A stretch of DNA of 64,000 nt from DATJZG01 sp035499295 (GCA_035499295.1 DATJZG010000110.1:3429-67428); one strand, 5' to 3'. Shown: positions 31,615-43,269, numbered from the stretch's first letter. Notes: generated by a model not told the origin, from the letters alone. A program made the numbers and translations.

Positions 31615-32949
31615 TCAGAGCAGGGCCCGCCGCATGTCCCGCAGGAGGTCGACGAGATGGGCGGTGAACCGCGCCGCGGCCGCCCCGTCGATGACGCGGT
31701 GGTCGTAGGAGAGGGAGAGGGGCAACAAGAGGCGCGGGGCGAACGCATTCCCGTCCCAGACCGGCCGGATCGCGGCCCGCGAGACGCCCAGGACGGCGAC
31801 CTCGGGGGCGTTGATGATCGGCGTGAAGGCCGAGCCCCCGATCCCGCCCAGGCTGGAGATGGAGAAGGTTCCGCCCTGCATGTCGGAGGGGGTGAGCTTC
31901 CCGTCGCGCGCCTTGGCGGCGAGCTCGGCGAGGTCGCGGGCGATCTCGAGGACGCCCTTGCGGTCGGCGTCCTTCAGCACCGGGACGACCAGGCCGTGGG
32001 GCGTGTCGGCGGCGAATCCCAGATGGTAGTAGCGCTTCAAGACGAGGCTGTCGCCGTCGAGCGAGGAGTTGAACTCCGGGAAGCGCCTCAGCGCCGCCGT
32101 GCACGCCTTCAGGACGAAGGCGAGCAGGGTCACCTTGGGGCCCTCCTTGCTGTTCTCCTCGTTCAGTCGGGAGCGGAGCGCCTCGAGGTCGGTGATGTCC
32201 GCCTCGTCAAACTGCGTGACGTGCGGGATCATCACCCAGTTCCGGGCCAGGTTGGCGGCGGAGATCTTGCGGATGCGGGCGAGCGGCCGCGTCTCGACCG
32301 GACCGAACTTCGAGAAGTCCACCCTGGGCCAGGGCAGGAGGTCGAGCGCGGCGCCCCCCCCTCGACCCGGGGCCTCCCCGCTCATCACTTGCTTCACGAA
32401 GCGCTGCACGTCCTCCCGCAGGATCCGCCCCTTGGGCCCGCTCGCCGTCACCCGGGAGAGCTCCACTCCGAGTTCGCGGGCGACCTTGCGGACGGAGGGT
32501 GAGGCGTGCGGGACTCGCCTCTCCCCTTCGGGGGCGGAGGTCGAGGGGGCTGCGGCGGGCGGCGGCCCCGGGGAGGGCTCCGGGGTCGCGGGGAGGGGCG
32601 GCGGAGCTGCGGCAGGGGGCTCGGGTGCACGCCTCTCCACCGGCGCCGGGAGGGGCCGGGCCCCGGCGGGCGCGGGCGGCGCCCCCTTCTCGGCCCCGGG
32701 TGCCGGGCGCGCACCGGCCTCGTCGAGGGTGAGGAGGATGCTCCCCTCCGAAACCCGGTCGCCGGCGTGGACCTTGAGCTCGAGCACCTTGCCGGCCGCC
32801 GGGGAGGGCACGTCCATCGTCGCCTTGTCCGACTCGAGCGTGACGAGAGAGTCGTCGACCTTGACGCTGTCGCCGGGCTTGACGAGCACCTCGACGACGC
32901 CGACGTCCTTGAAGTCGCCAATGTTCGGTACGCGGACCTCGCTTTGCAT
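31615..32949 (-). CDS. aceF: Pyruvate dehydrogenase E2, dihydrolipoamide acetyltransferase
   Basis: 444 residues. A single lipoyl domain (residues 2-75, lipoylated Lys42 in ESDKATMDV), a Pro/Ala-rich linker (78-145), a peripheral-subunit-binding domain (PHASPSVRKVARELGVELSRVTASGPKGRILREDV), and the catalytic domain ending with His417 and Asp421 in SYDHRVIDG. E. coli AceF carries three lipoyl domains; one is common elsewhere. It transfers acetyl groups from E1 to CoA. The gene starts four bases after the aceE stop, so E1 and E2 are co-translated. No lpd (E3) gene is in the window. Confidence 0.95.
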   Translation of the reverse strand: MQSEVRVPNIGDFKDVGVVEVLVKPGDSVKVDDSLVTLESDKATMDVPSPAAGKVLELKVHAGDRVSEGSILLTLDEAGARPAPGAEKGAPPAPAGARPLPAPVERRAPEPPAAAPPPLPATPEPSPGPPPAAAPSTSAPEGERRVPHASPSVRKVARELGVELSRVTASGPKGRILREDVQRFVKQVMSGEAPGRGGGAALDLLPWPRVDFSKFGPVETRPLARIRKISAANLARNWVMIPHVTQFDEADITDLEALRSRLNEENSKEGPKVTLLAFVLKACTAALRRFPEFNSSLDGDSLVLKRYYHLGFAADTPHGLVVPVLKDADRKGVLEIARDLAELAAKARDGKLTPSDMQGGTFSISSLGGIGGSAFTPIINAPEVAVLGVSRAAIRPVWDGNAFAPRLLLPLSLSYDHRVIDGAAAARFTAHLVDLLRDMRRALL

Positions 32950-32953
32950 GGCG

Positions 32954-35605
<2,652 letters not shown>

Positions 35606-35720
35606 GTGCCTCTCCTAATCGAGGAGGAAACGGGATCCCACGGCTAACGCCACCATGACGCAGTGCGTGCTGCCCGCCGGGCCGGCGCGCTCGGTGAACC
35701 CCGCCGGGAGCACCCGGGAG

Positions 35721-35748
35721 CGCGTAGCGGCGCGGGGCGCGCTACGCG
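35721..35748 (-). terminator. Hairpin at the gltX 3' end
   Basis: A perfect 9-bp stem, CGCGTAGCG (35721-35729) with CGCTACGCG (35740-35748), overlaps the gltX stop codon (35742-35744). It could terminate or protect the gltX transcript; there is no T-run after it. Confidence 0.4.
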
Positions 35749-37157
35749 GCGAGGCGGATGGCGTCGTCGAGCCGCTTCAAGGTCTCCTCGCGGCCGAGGA
35801 TGAGGATCACGTCATAGATCCCCGGCGAGGCGGTGCCGCCGGTCAGGGCGACCCGGACGGGCTGCGCCACCTTGCCGAGGGCCAGCCCCCGCGATCGGGC
35901 GGTATCGCCGAAGAGCGCCTCCAGCTGTGCCGCGTCCGGCGCGGCGGTGGACGCGAGGCCGGCGCGGATGGCCTCCAGGACCGGCCGGGTCTCGCCGGTG
36001 AGGAACTTATCCCTAGCCTGGGGATCGATCTCCGCCGGGGCGAAGAAGTAGCGCGCCTGGGCGACGAGGTCGACGAGGGTCTTCGCCCGTTCCTGGAGGA
36101 CCCGTGCCACCGACGTGCGCTTCGCCTCGTCGTCGGCCGGGAGCCCGGCGGCCCGGAAGAAGGGGAGGGCCCTGAGGCCGAGCTCGGCCGGCGTGAGCGA
36201 CTTCATCCAGGTATGGTTCACCCACAGCATCTTGTCGGGGTTGAAGACGCTGGCCGTGGCGCCCACCTGGTCGAAGCTGAAGAACTTCACGAGTTCCTCC
36301 CGCGTGAAGATCTCCTGGTCTCCATGCGACCAGCCGAGCCGCACCAGGTAGTTCACGGTCGCCTCGGGCAGGTAGCCCATGTCGCGGTAGGACGTGACGC
36401 TCGTGGCCCCGTGCCGCTTCGACAGGCGGGTCTTGTCGGCGCCCAGGATCATGGGCAGGTGCGCGAAGGTGGGAACCGGGTACCCCAGCGCCTCGTAGAG
36501 CAGGACCTGGATGGCGGTGTTGTTGACGTGGTCGTCCCCGCGCGCCACCAGGTTGATCTTCATGGTGACGTCGTCCACCACCGCACCGAAGTTGTAGAGC
36601 GGGACCCCGTCGGCGCGCACGATGACCTCGTCCTGGAGCGTCGAGCCGGGCCGGGTGATGGGCCCCTTCACCAGGTCGGTGAAGGTGACCTCGAGAACCT
36701 TCGGCAGCCGGAACCGGACGACGTGGCGCCGCGACGGGTCGTAGGGCTTGTCGCGACAGGTCCCCGGGTAGACGAACTGCACCTTCGCCGCCTTGGCCTG
36801 CTCGCGGAGCAGGTCGAGTTCCTCCTTGCTGCAATAACAGGCGTAGGCCCTGCCCTTCCGGATGAGCTCCTCGGCGTAGGACTGGTAGAGGTCGAGCCGT
36901 TGCATCTGGAAGTAGGGCCCGTGCGCCCCCCCTACCTCCGGTCCCTCGTCCCAGTCCAGTCCGAGCCAGCGCATGCCTTCGAGGATCGCGTCCACCGCCG
37001 CCTGGGTGGAGCGCTCGCGATCGGTGTCCTCGATGCGCAGCACGAAGGCCCCGCCGGAATGGCGGGCGAAGAGCCAGTTGAGGAGCGCGGTGCGGGCCCC
37101 GCCGATGTGCAGGTAGCCGGTGGGGGAGGGTGCGAAGCGAAGGCGCGGCTTGTCCAT
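35742..37157 (-). CDS. gltX: Glutamyl-tRNA synthetase
   Basis: 471 residues from ATG 37157, standard bacterial GluRS length. The class I signatures are present: HIGG (residues 17-20, the HIGH box in RFAPSPTGYLHIGG) and DKTRLSKRHG (the KMSKS box). A CYC...C zinc-type cysteine set lies around YACYCSKEEL and YPGTCRD. It charges tRNA-Glu, and may also charge tRNA-Gln in an organism with the amidotransferase route. A six-codon upstream extension exists but starts outside the conserved region. Confidence 0.96.
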   Translation of the reverse strand: MDKPRLRFAPSPTGYLHIGGARTALLNWLFARHSGGAFVLRIEDTDRERSTQAAVDAILEGMRWLGLDWDEGPEVGGAHGPYFQMQRLDLYQSYAEELIRKGRAYACYCSKEELDLLREQAKAAKVQFVYPGTCRDKPYDPSRRHVVRFRLPKVLEVTFTDLVKGPITRPGSTLQDEVIVRADGVPLYNFGAVVDDVTMKINLVARGDDHVNNTAIQVLLYEALGYPVPTFAHLPMILGADKTRLSKRHGATSVTSYRDMGYLPEATVNYLVRLGWSHGDQEIFTREELVKFFSFDQVGATASVFNPDKMLWVNHTWMKSLTPAELGLRALPFFRAAGLPADDEAKRTSVARVLQERAKTLVDLVAQARYFFAPAEIDPQARDKFLTGETRPVLEAIRAGLASTAAPDAAQLEALFGDTARSRGLALGKVAQPVRVALTGGTASPGIYDVILILGREETLKRLDDAIRLAA

Positions 37158-37199
37158 GGGCGCGCAAGCTAGCACAAGTCGGCCGGGGTCGCGGGGCGG

Positions 37200-38030
37200 T
37201 CACAGGACCACGGCGCCCGCATAACCCACCACGCTCGAGTCGTCCCCGGTGGCGTCGGCGGAGCTCCCGTAGCGAACGAGCTCCACCTCGCGCGCGCCGA
37301 GCTCCTTGGTCGCGAAGAGCATCACCGTGGCGGGGACGTACCCGCACATGCTGATGTCCTCGCGCCGCACCACCTCGTAGAGGCCGGTGGGGTCGAGGGC
37401 GAGGAGCCGCTCCAGGGCGAGCTGGTCCTTCTCCCTCGCGACGCGGGCGGGCAGGTAGTGGCTCATGTCGCTCGAGGCGAGGACGAGCGCCCGGTGACGG
37501 CGGGCGGCGGCGGCGATCGCCGTCCCGAGTTCGCGGCAGCGCTCGAGAGAGAGGGGGCCGAGGCAGAGGGCGGCGATGGCCACTTCCGGCCGGCGCAGTT
37601 GCAGGAAGGGGAGCTGAACCTCGGCCGAGTGCTCGTGTCGGTGCGCCTCCCGGTCCGGGGAGGCGAGGCCGCTCGCCCGCAGGTCGCGAACCATCTCCTC
37701 GTCGACCGGGACTCGGCCGAGGGGAGTGAGCCAGCCACCGCTCGGCCACAGCGCCACGCGCTCCCCCATGCCGGTGTGGTTCGGGCAAAGGACGATGGCG
37801 CGCTCCGGCACGTCGACCCGCGCGTAGGTCGCCCCCGCCACCGCCCCCGAGTACATGTAGCCCGCATGCGGGGCGAGCATCCCGAGGGCGGGAAGGGGTG
37901 GCTCGGGCGTGGCGCGCCCGCTCGGTTTCTCGGCGAGGAGCGTGGCCACCTCCTCGGCGAGCGCCGCAGGAGAGGCAGGGTAGAAGCGCCCGGCGACCGC
38001 GGGTTGGCGATCCATTCCGCTTTGCAACAT
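37200..38030 (-). CDS. MEMO/AmmeMemoRadiSam-B family protein
   Basis: 276 residues from ATG 38030, which has GGAG eight bases upstream; ATG 38036 and 38015 are close alternatives. It has the MEMO family pattern: RQPAVAGRFYPASPAALAEEV at the N-terminus, GMLAPHAGYMYSGAVAGATY, CPNHTGMGERVALWPSGGW, HSAEVQLPFLQ, and ASSDMSHY, with conserved His residues at the positions corresponding to the metal-binding site. The family is related to extradiol dioxygenases and often accompanies radical-SAM partners, but none is adjacent. Its 5' end is only 12 bases from the start of the divergent response regulator. Confidence 0.88.
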   Translation of the reverse strand: MLQSGMDRQPAVAGRFYPASPAALAEEVATLLAEKPSGRATPEPPLPALGMLAPHAGYMYSGAVAGATYARVDVPERAIVLCPNHTGMGERVALWPSGGWLTPLGRVPVDEEMVRDLRASGLASPDREAHRHEHSAEVQLPFLQLRRPEVAIAALCLGPLSLERCRELGTAIAAAARRHRALVLASSDMSHYLPARVAREKDQLALERLLALDPTGLYEVVRREDISMCGYVPATVMLFATKELGAREVELVRYGSSADATGDDSSVVGYAGAVVL

Positions 38031-38033
38031 AAT
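38004..38033 (+). promoter_or_regulatory. Probable sigma-70-type promoter of the response regulator
   Basis: TTGGCG (38004-38009) and CATAAT (38028-38033) are separated by 18 bases. The predicted start point falls at about 38040-38043, on the ATG of the response regulator, so the mRNA would be leaderless; no Shine-Dalgarno lies before that ATG. The -10 element overlaps the start codon of the divergent MEMO gene. Confidence 0.5.
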
Positions 38034-38042
38034 CATTTCTCC

Positions 38043-38438
38043 ATGGCGGCGAGAAAGACCGTCCTCATCGTGGACGACTCCGCGTCGCTGCTCGACGCCC
38101 TGTCCGGGGCGTTCGAGGACGCCGGCTATCAGGTGGCGACGGCGGTGGACGGGGAAGAGGTCTTCCGCAAGCTCGCCCAGTCGAACCCGGCGGCGGTGCT
38201 CCTCGACGTCTACATGCCCAAGCTGAACGGCGCCGACGTGTGCCGCCTCATCAAGGCCCATCCGCACTGGCGCCGCACCTTCCTCGTGCTCATGAGCGGC
38301 CGGATCGCGGAGAAGGAGATGGAGACGTACCGCCGCATCGGCGCGGACGAGGTCCTGCGCAAGCCCTTCGAACCCGAGGTGGTCGTGGGGTGCGTGGCGA
38401 AGGCCATCGGGCCCTCCGTCACCCCCACGGACGGGTGA
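38043..38438 (+). CDS. Stand-alone response regulator (receiver domain)
   Basis: 131 residues, one CheY-like receiver domain with no output domain. Acidic pocket Asp11 and Asp12, phospho-acceptor Asp55 in LLDVYMPKLNG, Ser85 in LMSGR and Lys107 in LRKPF are all present, so it should be phosphorylatable. The C-terminus (EVVVGCVAKAIGPSVTPTDG) is short. No histidine kinase is nearby. Target unknown; it may act through protein contacts in motility or another multicomponent pathway, as many single-domain receivers do in this phylum. Confidence 0.92.
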   Translation: MAARKTVLIVDDSASLLDALSGAFEDAGYQVATAVDGEEVFRKLAQSNPAAVLLDVYMPKLNGADVCRLIKAHPHWRRTFLVLMSGRIAEKEMETYRRIGADEVLRKPFEPEVVVGCVAKAIGPSVTPTDG

Positions 38439-38459
38439 CAAGAGGCCCTGTCTCACAAT

Positions 38460-38484
38460 GTGGGGGGATCGCCTTCCTCCCCAC
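38460..38484 (+). terminator. Possible terminator of the response regulator gene
   Basis: An 8-bp stem with one G-T pair, GTGGGGGG (38460-38467) with CTCCCCAC (38477-38484), 21 bases after the stop. No T-run follows. Confidence 0.35.
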
Positions 38485-38563
38485 CGGGCGCCCCTACATA
38501 AGCCGGCGATAGAGTGGCGATGGAATTTTTGCCACGCAGCGAGGTCTGCGTTGGAGTGAGTCC

Positions 38564-41500
38564 ATGCGCCATTCCCACGTGTCACGCGTTGCGGTCTCGA
38601 TCCTCGGGCTCGCCCTGATGGGCGACAACTGCTCGACCCACGGACCGCAGGCGCGCAGCTTCGCCGCCGGTTCGCTCGTCATCCCCATGGACGACTGCTA
38701 CCAGCGGCGGACGCCGGGGACGGCGTGGAAGCCCGCGCAGACGACCGACTGCAACGTGAGCACCGACGACGGGATCTTCCGCGCCTACGGCCTCGTCTAC
38801 TTCCTCCTCAAGCACAACGTCCCGGTCTACTGGGCCATCGACGGCGCCACCCCCAAGGCCACCGTGACCGGCGTCGACGTGATGGTGGCTCCCTCGACCA
38901 CCACCGTGGTGGTGAAGAGGTACGACTGGGCGAGCGGGAACGTGCTCACCTACGACGCGCCCGGGTGCGCCAATCCCGGCACCTGCCCCTATCCGCCCAA
39001 CACCGGCATCAGCTACATCGGCGGCCCTTTCATCATCGATCAGGGCAACGCCGCCGCCGCCATCGCGCTCTTCCAGAGCAACCCGGACTTCGCGTCCTTC
39101 AAGTCGCAGGCGATGGTCGACATCCACGAGGTCGAAGTGGGCTTCGCCGCTCCGCAGGTGCGGCCGCTCGTCGGCCCGCCTCCCAAGCTCGCCATCCTGA
39201 ACATCAACCCGCAGCCCTACCACAAGACCTCCGCGGACGTGATGTACCGCTACGCGGTGGCCGCCGGCCTCGACAACACCAGCTGCACTCCCGACGCTGG
39301 GAACTGCCTCGGCGGGCTCGGCCCCTCCTGCAACGAGGCCGCGGTCTACGCCTACCTGAACGACACCCTCTGCCCGAGCGGGTGCAGCGCCGCCACCTGC
39401 TCCGCTTGCAACGCCGGCTGGGTGAGCCCGGCCATCACCACCGCCAAGTTCAACCATCCCGGGACGCCGGGTTCGGTCTACGACGTCCTCTGCGACGGGG
39501 ACTTCGTATCCGCCAGCGGGAACTACGCCGACACGGTGATGGCGAAGGGCAACTACAAGCTGCTCTGGGCGCCCCACTGGGACACCGGCAAGGTGGACCC
39601 GGTCACCGCGGCGGGGACGACCCTCGACAAGCAGCTCCTCACCATCTCCAGCTTCGTCTCCGCCGGGAATAACCTCTTCGCCGAGTGCGCCGCCATCTCG
39701 GCGCTCGAGACGGGCATGATCAACGGGGACTCGACCGACGTGCTCAAGGGAATCCCGCAGACGCGGTTCCAGTCCACCGCCGGGATGTACACCAGCTCGA
39801 GCAACGCCGGCACGGTGAGCCCGTTCCCGGTGCCGCAGAACCCGGACGTCCAAGTCGGCGACTTCGCCTACAGCCAGGCCCCGAACGGAGGGGCGGTCAC
39901 CAACTACTACCCCGACCCCTCGGTGTCCTCGACCTTCCGCAACGGCGTGCAGGTGCTCATCACCAGCGTGGCCTCCCCCGCCACCACCTGGGACATCGCC
40001 ACCACCTACCAGAACCCGGGCGAGGGGGGGGGCGGGACCGTGGCGTACCTCGGCGGCCACGACTACTCCCCCGGCGGCAACGGCGGCTCCACCGCCCCGG
40101 CCATCACTGCCGGCACCCGCATCGTCCTCAACACCCTCTTCAACCTCGGCTTCGCCTGCGCCGATCCCAACACTCCCTGCAACACCGGGCTCCTCGGGGT
40201 GTGCGCGGTCGGCACCCTGAAGTGCAGCTCGAGCGGGGGGCTCGTGTGTGTTCAGACGACCTTCCCGAGTCCGGAGACCTGCGACGGGCTCGACAACAAC
40301 TGCAACGGCCTGGTGGACGAGGGAGGCGTGTGCAACCCGCCCTTGTGCAACACCGGCGACACCCGGCCCTGCTACGACGGCCCAGCCGGCACCCAGGGGG
40401 TGGGCCCCTGCAAGGCGGGCGTGGAGACCTGCACGAGCGGCGTTTGGGGCGCCTGCGTGGGAGAGGTCGTCCCGCAGCCGGAGGTGTGCAACGGGAAGGA
40501 TGACAACTGCAACGGGCAGGTCGACGAGGGGACCCTGTGCCCCACCGGGAGCTCCTGCAACAACGGCATGTGCGTGACGACGGCGCCCTGCGGGACGGAA
40601 GGGGCGGCCTGCCCCGCCGGCTACACCTGCAACAGCAACGTCAGCCCACCCGCTTGCGTCCCCTCGCCGTGTCCGACGGCGGCCTGTCCCGCTGGCCAGA
40701 CCTGCCAAGGGTCGACCTGTGCCGACCTGTGCGCCACCATGTCCGCCCCGTGCGGCTCGGGGGCGAGCTGCTCGGGCGGCGTCTGCATGAGCGGCTGCTC
40801 GCTCGTCCTGTGCCCGGCCGGGAGCGTGTGCTCCGCGGGGCAGTGCATCCCCGACCCCTGCGCCGGCGTGACCTGCCCCACCGGGACCTTCTGCCGCGGC
40901 GATCTCCTCGGCGGAGTGCTCCAGGGGGACTGCGTGCGCTCCTGCGCCTATGTCGAGTGCCCGTCCGGCGAGACCTGCTCGGTCGACGGCTTCTGCCAGT
41001 CGTCCGGATGCGCCCAGACCTGCGGCCAGAACCAGATCTGCCTGAACGGCTCCTGCGTCGACGATCCCTGCAAGGCGGTGACCTGCGCCCAGGGGCAGGT
41101 CTGCCAGGCCGGCACTTGCATCGACGACCCCTGCCAGCACGTCGTCTGCGGAGGCGGAGCGAGTTGCAGCGGCGCCCAGTGCACCGGCGGCAACATAACC
41201 CCGTCCACCGGGACGGCCCAGGCGCCTAAGGGTTCGGCGAGCGGCGGCTGCAGCTCGCTCGGTGGTACGGAGGCCGCTGGGCTCGGCCTGCTCGGCCTCG
41301 CTTTCGGCCCGAGGCTCGGGCGGCGCCGCAGGGCGGGGCGCTCCCGCCGCGCGCTCCCGGCGCTCGCCGCTCTCGCGCTCGCCCTCGGGCTCTCGGCCTG
41401 CGGCAAGTCCGGGTCGAGCTGCCCCTCCGGTCAGGTGAACTGCGGCAGCGGCTGCACCGACACCGCCACCGACCCGCACAACTGCGGCGCCTGCGGCATC

Positions 41501-42451
41501 TCCTGCTCGCAGGGGTTCACCTGCCAGGGAGGGTGTGCTTTCTCCACCAGCAACCCGTTCCTCCAGTCCATCGACCCCTCGAGCCTCGCACCCGGGCGAC
41601 TCACGACCTTCAACCTCGCCGGCCAGGGCATCCAGGCGGGTGCGGTGGCGCGCTTCACCGGTGCCGGCATGAGCTCGCAGGTCCCGGTCTCCGTGAACGG
41701 CCTCACCTCCGCCTCGGTGACCGTCGACCTGACGAACGCCACCGTGGGGACGATGGAGGTGCGGCTCCTGAACCCGAACCCGAGCGGGGGCGCGAGCGGG
41801 CTGCTCGCCTCGAACGTCCTGCCGGTCTCCCTGAACGGGAACCTGGTCCTCCTCGCCATCAGCCCGGGCAGCGTCCTCCAGGACTCGACCGCGCCGGCTA
41901 CCGTTAGCCTGAACGGCGTGGGGTTCGCGTCGGGAATGACGGCCAGCCTGGCGATGGGCGGCGGCCCTCCCATCGCCCTGAGCCCGGTGGTGTCGAGCTC
42001 CACCAGCGCCTCGGTCGTCCTGCCCGCGGCCAACACGCTCGCCATCGGCCTCTACGACCTGGCGGTGAAGAGCCCGGGCGGGAACTCCTCCTCCCTCAAG
42101 TTCCAGGTGAACGAGGGGACGCCCGTGGTGAGCTCGGTGCTCGCGACCACCAAGAACTGCATGGCCGTCGGCACCTACGTCGTCGCCACCGTCTCGGGGC
42201 AGTACCTCTACCCGACCTCGGTCGCGCACGTGACTGGCCCGGGCATCCAAGACTCGGTCCTGCCCACCACCTGTACCGGAGGGAGCCTCGTGCTCGGCCA
42301 GTGCCCGAACGGCGCGCTCGCGGTCCAGGTGGACCTCACCCAGACGAACACCCAGACCGGCACATATACTCTCACCATCGTGAACCCGGGCTACCCCAAC
42401 CCGCTGCCCTCGGCGGGGACGAGCATCGCGGTGAAGAGTACGTGTCCCTAG
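38564..42451 (+). CDS. Giant Cys-rich surface protein with internal MYXO-CTERM signal followed by a lipoprotein signal (possible polyprotein)
   Basis: 1295 residues. An N-terminal signal is followed by an unrecognised domain (about 35-555), two MopE-like metal-binding motifs (CDGLDNNCNGLVDEG at 573, CNGKDDNCNGQVDEG at 642), and Cys-rich EGF-like repeats to about 885. Then comes a complete MYXO-CTERM signal: Gly-Gly-Cys896, a hydrophobic stretch (AAGLGLLGLAFG), and RRRRAGRSRR. Immediately after is a classical lipoprotein signal ending in LGLSACG (Cys946), then a short Cys-rich module (DPHNCGACGISC) and about 330 residues of IPT/TIG-like beta domains. No ATG, GTG or TTG in frame lies between Cys896 and Cys946, so the second part cannot easily be started separately. 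The stop overlaps the downstream protease gene. Confidence 0.85.
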   Translation: MRHSHVSRVAVSILGLALMGDNCSTHGPQARSFAAGSLVIPMDDCYQRRTPGTAWKPAQTTDCNVSTDDGIFRAYGLVYFLLKHNVPVYWAIDGATPKATVTGVDVMVAPSTTTVVVKRYDWASGNVLTYDAPGCANPGTCPYPPNTGISYIGGPFIIDQGNAAAAIALFQSNPDFASFKSQAMVDIHEVEVGFAAPQVRPLVGPPPKLAILNINPQPYHKTSADVMYRYAVAAGLDNTSCTPDAGNCLGGLGPSCNEAAVYAYLNDTLCPSGCSAATCSACNAGWVSPAITTAKFNHPGTPGSVYDVLCDGDFVSASGNYADTVMAKGNYKLLWAPHWDTGKVDPVTAAGTTLDKQLLTISSFVSAGNNLFAECAAISALETGMINGDSTDVLKGIPQTRFQSTAGMYTSSSNAGTVSPFPVPQNPDVQVGDFAYSQAPNGGAVTNYYPDPSVSSTFRNGVQVLITSVASPATTWDIATTYQNPGEGGGGTVAYLGGHDYSPGGNGGSTAPAITAGTRIVLNTLFNLGFACADPNTPCNTGLLGVCAVGTLKCSSSGGLVCVQTTFPSPETCDGLDNNCNGLVDEGGVCNPPLCNTGDTRPCYDGPAGTQGVGPCKAGVETCTSGVWGACVGEVVPQPEVCNGKDDNCNGQVDEGTLCPTGSSCNNGMCVTTAPCGTEGAACPAGYTCNSNVSPPACVPSPCPTAACPAGQTCQGSTCADLCATMSAPCGSGASCSGGVCMSGCSLVLCPAGSVCSAGQCIPDPCAGVTCPTGTFCRGDLLGGVLQGDCVRSCAYVECPSGETCSVDGFCQSSGCAQTCGQNQICLNGSCVDDPCKAVTCAQGQVCQAGTCIDDPCQHVVCGGGASCSGAQCTGGNITPSTGTAQAPKGSASGGCSSLGGTEAAGLGLLGLAFGPRLGRRRRAGRSRRALPALAALALALGLSACGKSGSSCPSGQVNCGSGCTDTATDPHNCGACGISCSQGFTCQGGCAFSTSNPFLQSIDPSSLAPGRLTTFNLAGQGIQAGAVARFTGAGMSSQVPVSVNGLTSASVTVDLTNATVGTMEVRLLNPNPSGGASGLLASNVLPVSLNGNLVLLAISPGSVLQDSTAPATVSLNGVGFASGMTASLAMGGGPPIALSPVVSSSTSASVVLPAANTLAIGLYDLAVKSPGGNSSSLKFQVNEGTPVVSSVLATTKNCMAVGTYVVATVSGQYLYPTSVAHVTGPGIQDSVLPTTCTGGSLVLGQCPNGALAVQVDLTQTNTQTGTYTLTIVNPGYPNPLPSAGTSIAVKSTCP

Positions 42452-43236
42452 AGGGCACGGGCGCCGAGGAAGCCCGACCGCGGCTCTTCGAGCCGGCGAT
42501 CTCCCGTCGGGTGATCGCCCTCACCTGGGCCAAGGCGGTGGGGCTGCTCGCCTTGGCGCGCGCGGCCGCCGCGTTCGAGCCCACCGGGCTCCTCCTCCGG
42601 AACCTGGCGGCGGTGGCCGCCCTCCTGTTCATCCTCCTGCCCGAGAACCTCTTCCGCCGGCGCGGGGAGCGCTGGGGAGACTACGGGCTCCCCTGGTGGG
42701 GCGCCGCGGACGCGCGCACCTGGCGCGCCTGGGGGCGCGGGACCCTGTTCGGCCTCGGGGTCTGCGCCCTCGCCTTCCCGGCCTTCGGCCTCTCCTTCTG
42801 GGGGTTCGCCGACCTCCTCGCCCGTCTTCCCTCGGGAGCGGCACGCCTCCTCGGCCCGTACTCGACCTCCCCGCGGCTGGAGCCAGCGCTCCCGCGCGGG
42901 TTCGCCCTTCTCGCGCTCACGCAGGTTCTCGCGGTCGCCCTCCCGGAGGAGATGTTCTACCGGGGCTTCGTGCAGACCGCCTTCGCGCGCCTCGGCCCGG
43001 CGCGCGTCCGCGTGCTCGGTGCCGAGCTGGGCCACGGCTTCTTCGCGACCCAGATCCTCTTCGCCCTGGGGCACCTCGTCTCGCTCGAGCCCTGGCGCGT
43101 CGCCACCTTCCTCCCCGGCCTCCTCTTCGGCTGGGCGCGGGAGAGGACGGGAAACCTCGCGGCACCGGTAGTCATCCACGCGCTCTCGAACCTCTTCCTC
43201 GCCTTCCTGGAGACGAGCCTCCTCTCGGCCCGGTGA
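42442..43236 (+). CDS. CPBP-family intramembrane glutamic protease (candidate myxosortase)
   Basis: 264 residues from GTG 42442, which overlaps the upstream stop by ten bases. A polytopic membrane protein with the CPBP/Rce1 active-site motifs: Glu169-Glu170 and Arg174 in PEEMFYRGF, His211 in FALGH, and His246 and Asn250 in HALSN. The family includes type II CAAX proteases and, by published in-silico work, the myxosortases (MrtX, MrtC, MrtP) that process MYXO-CTERM proteins. Direct coupling to a MYXO-CTERM protein makes that role the best inference, but the N-terminal region does not let me assign a subfamily. The dGTPase-like gene follows after 33 bases. Confidence 0.85.
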   Translation: MSLEGTGAEEARPRLFEPAISRRVIALTWAKAVGLLALARAAAAFEPTGLLLRNLAAVAALLFILLPENLFRRRGERWGDYGLPWWGAADARTWRAWGRGTLFGLGVCALAFPAFGLSFWGFADLLARLPSGAARLLGPYSTSPRLEPALPRGFALLALTQVLAVALPEEMFYRGFVQTAFARLGPARVRVLGAELGHGFFATQILFALGHLVSLEPWRVATFLPGLLFGWARERTGNLAAPVVIHALSNLFLAFLETSLLSAR

Positions 43237-43269
43237 CAGCGGTGACGCGGGGCGTTACATAAGGAACCC

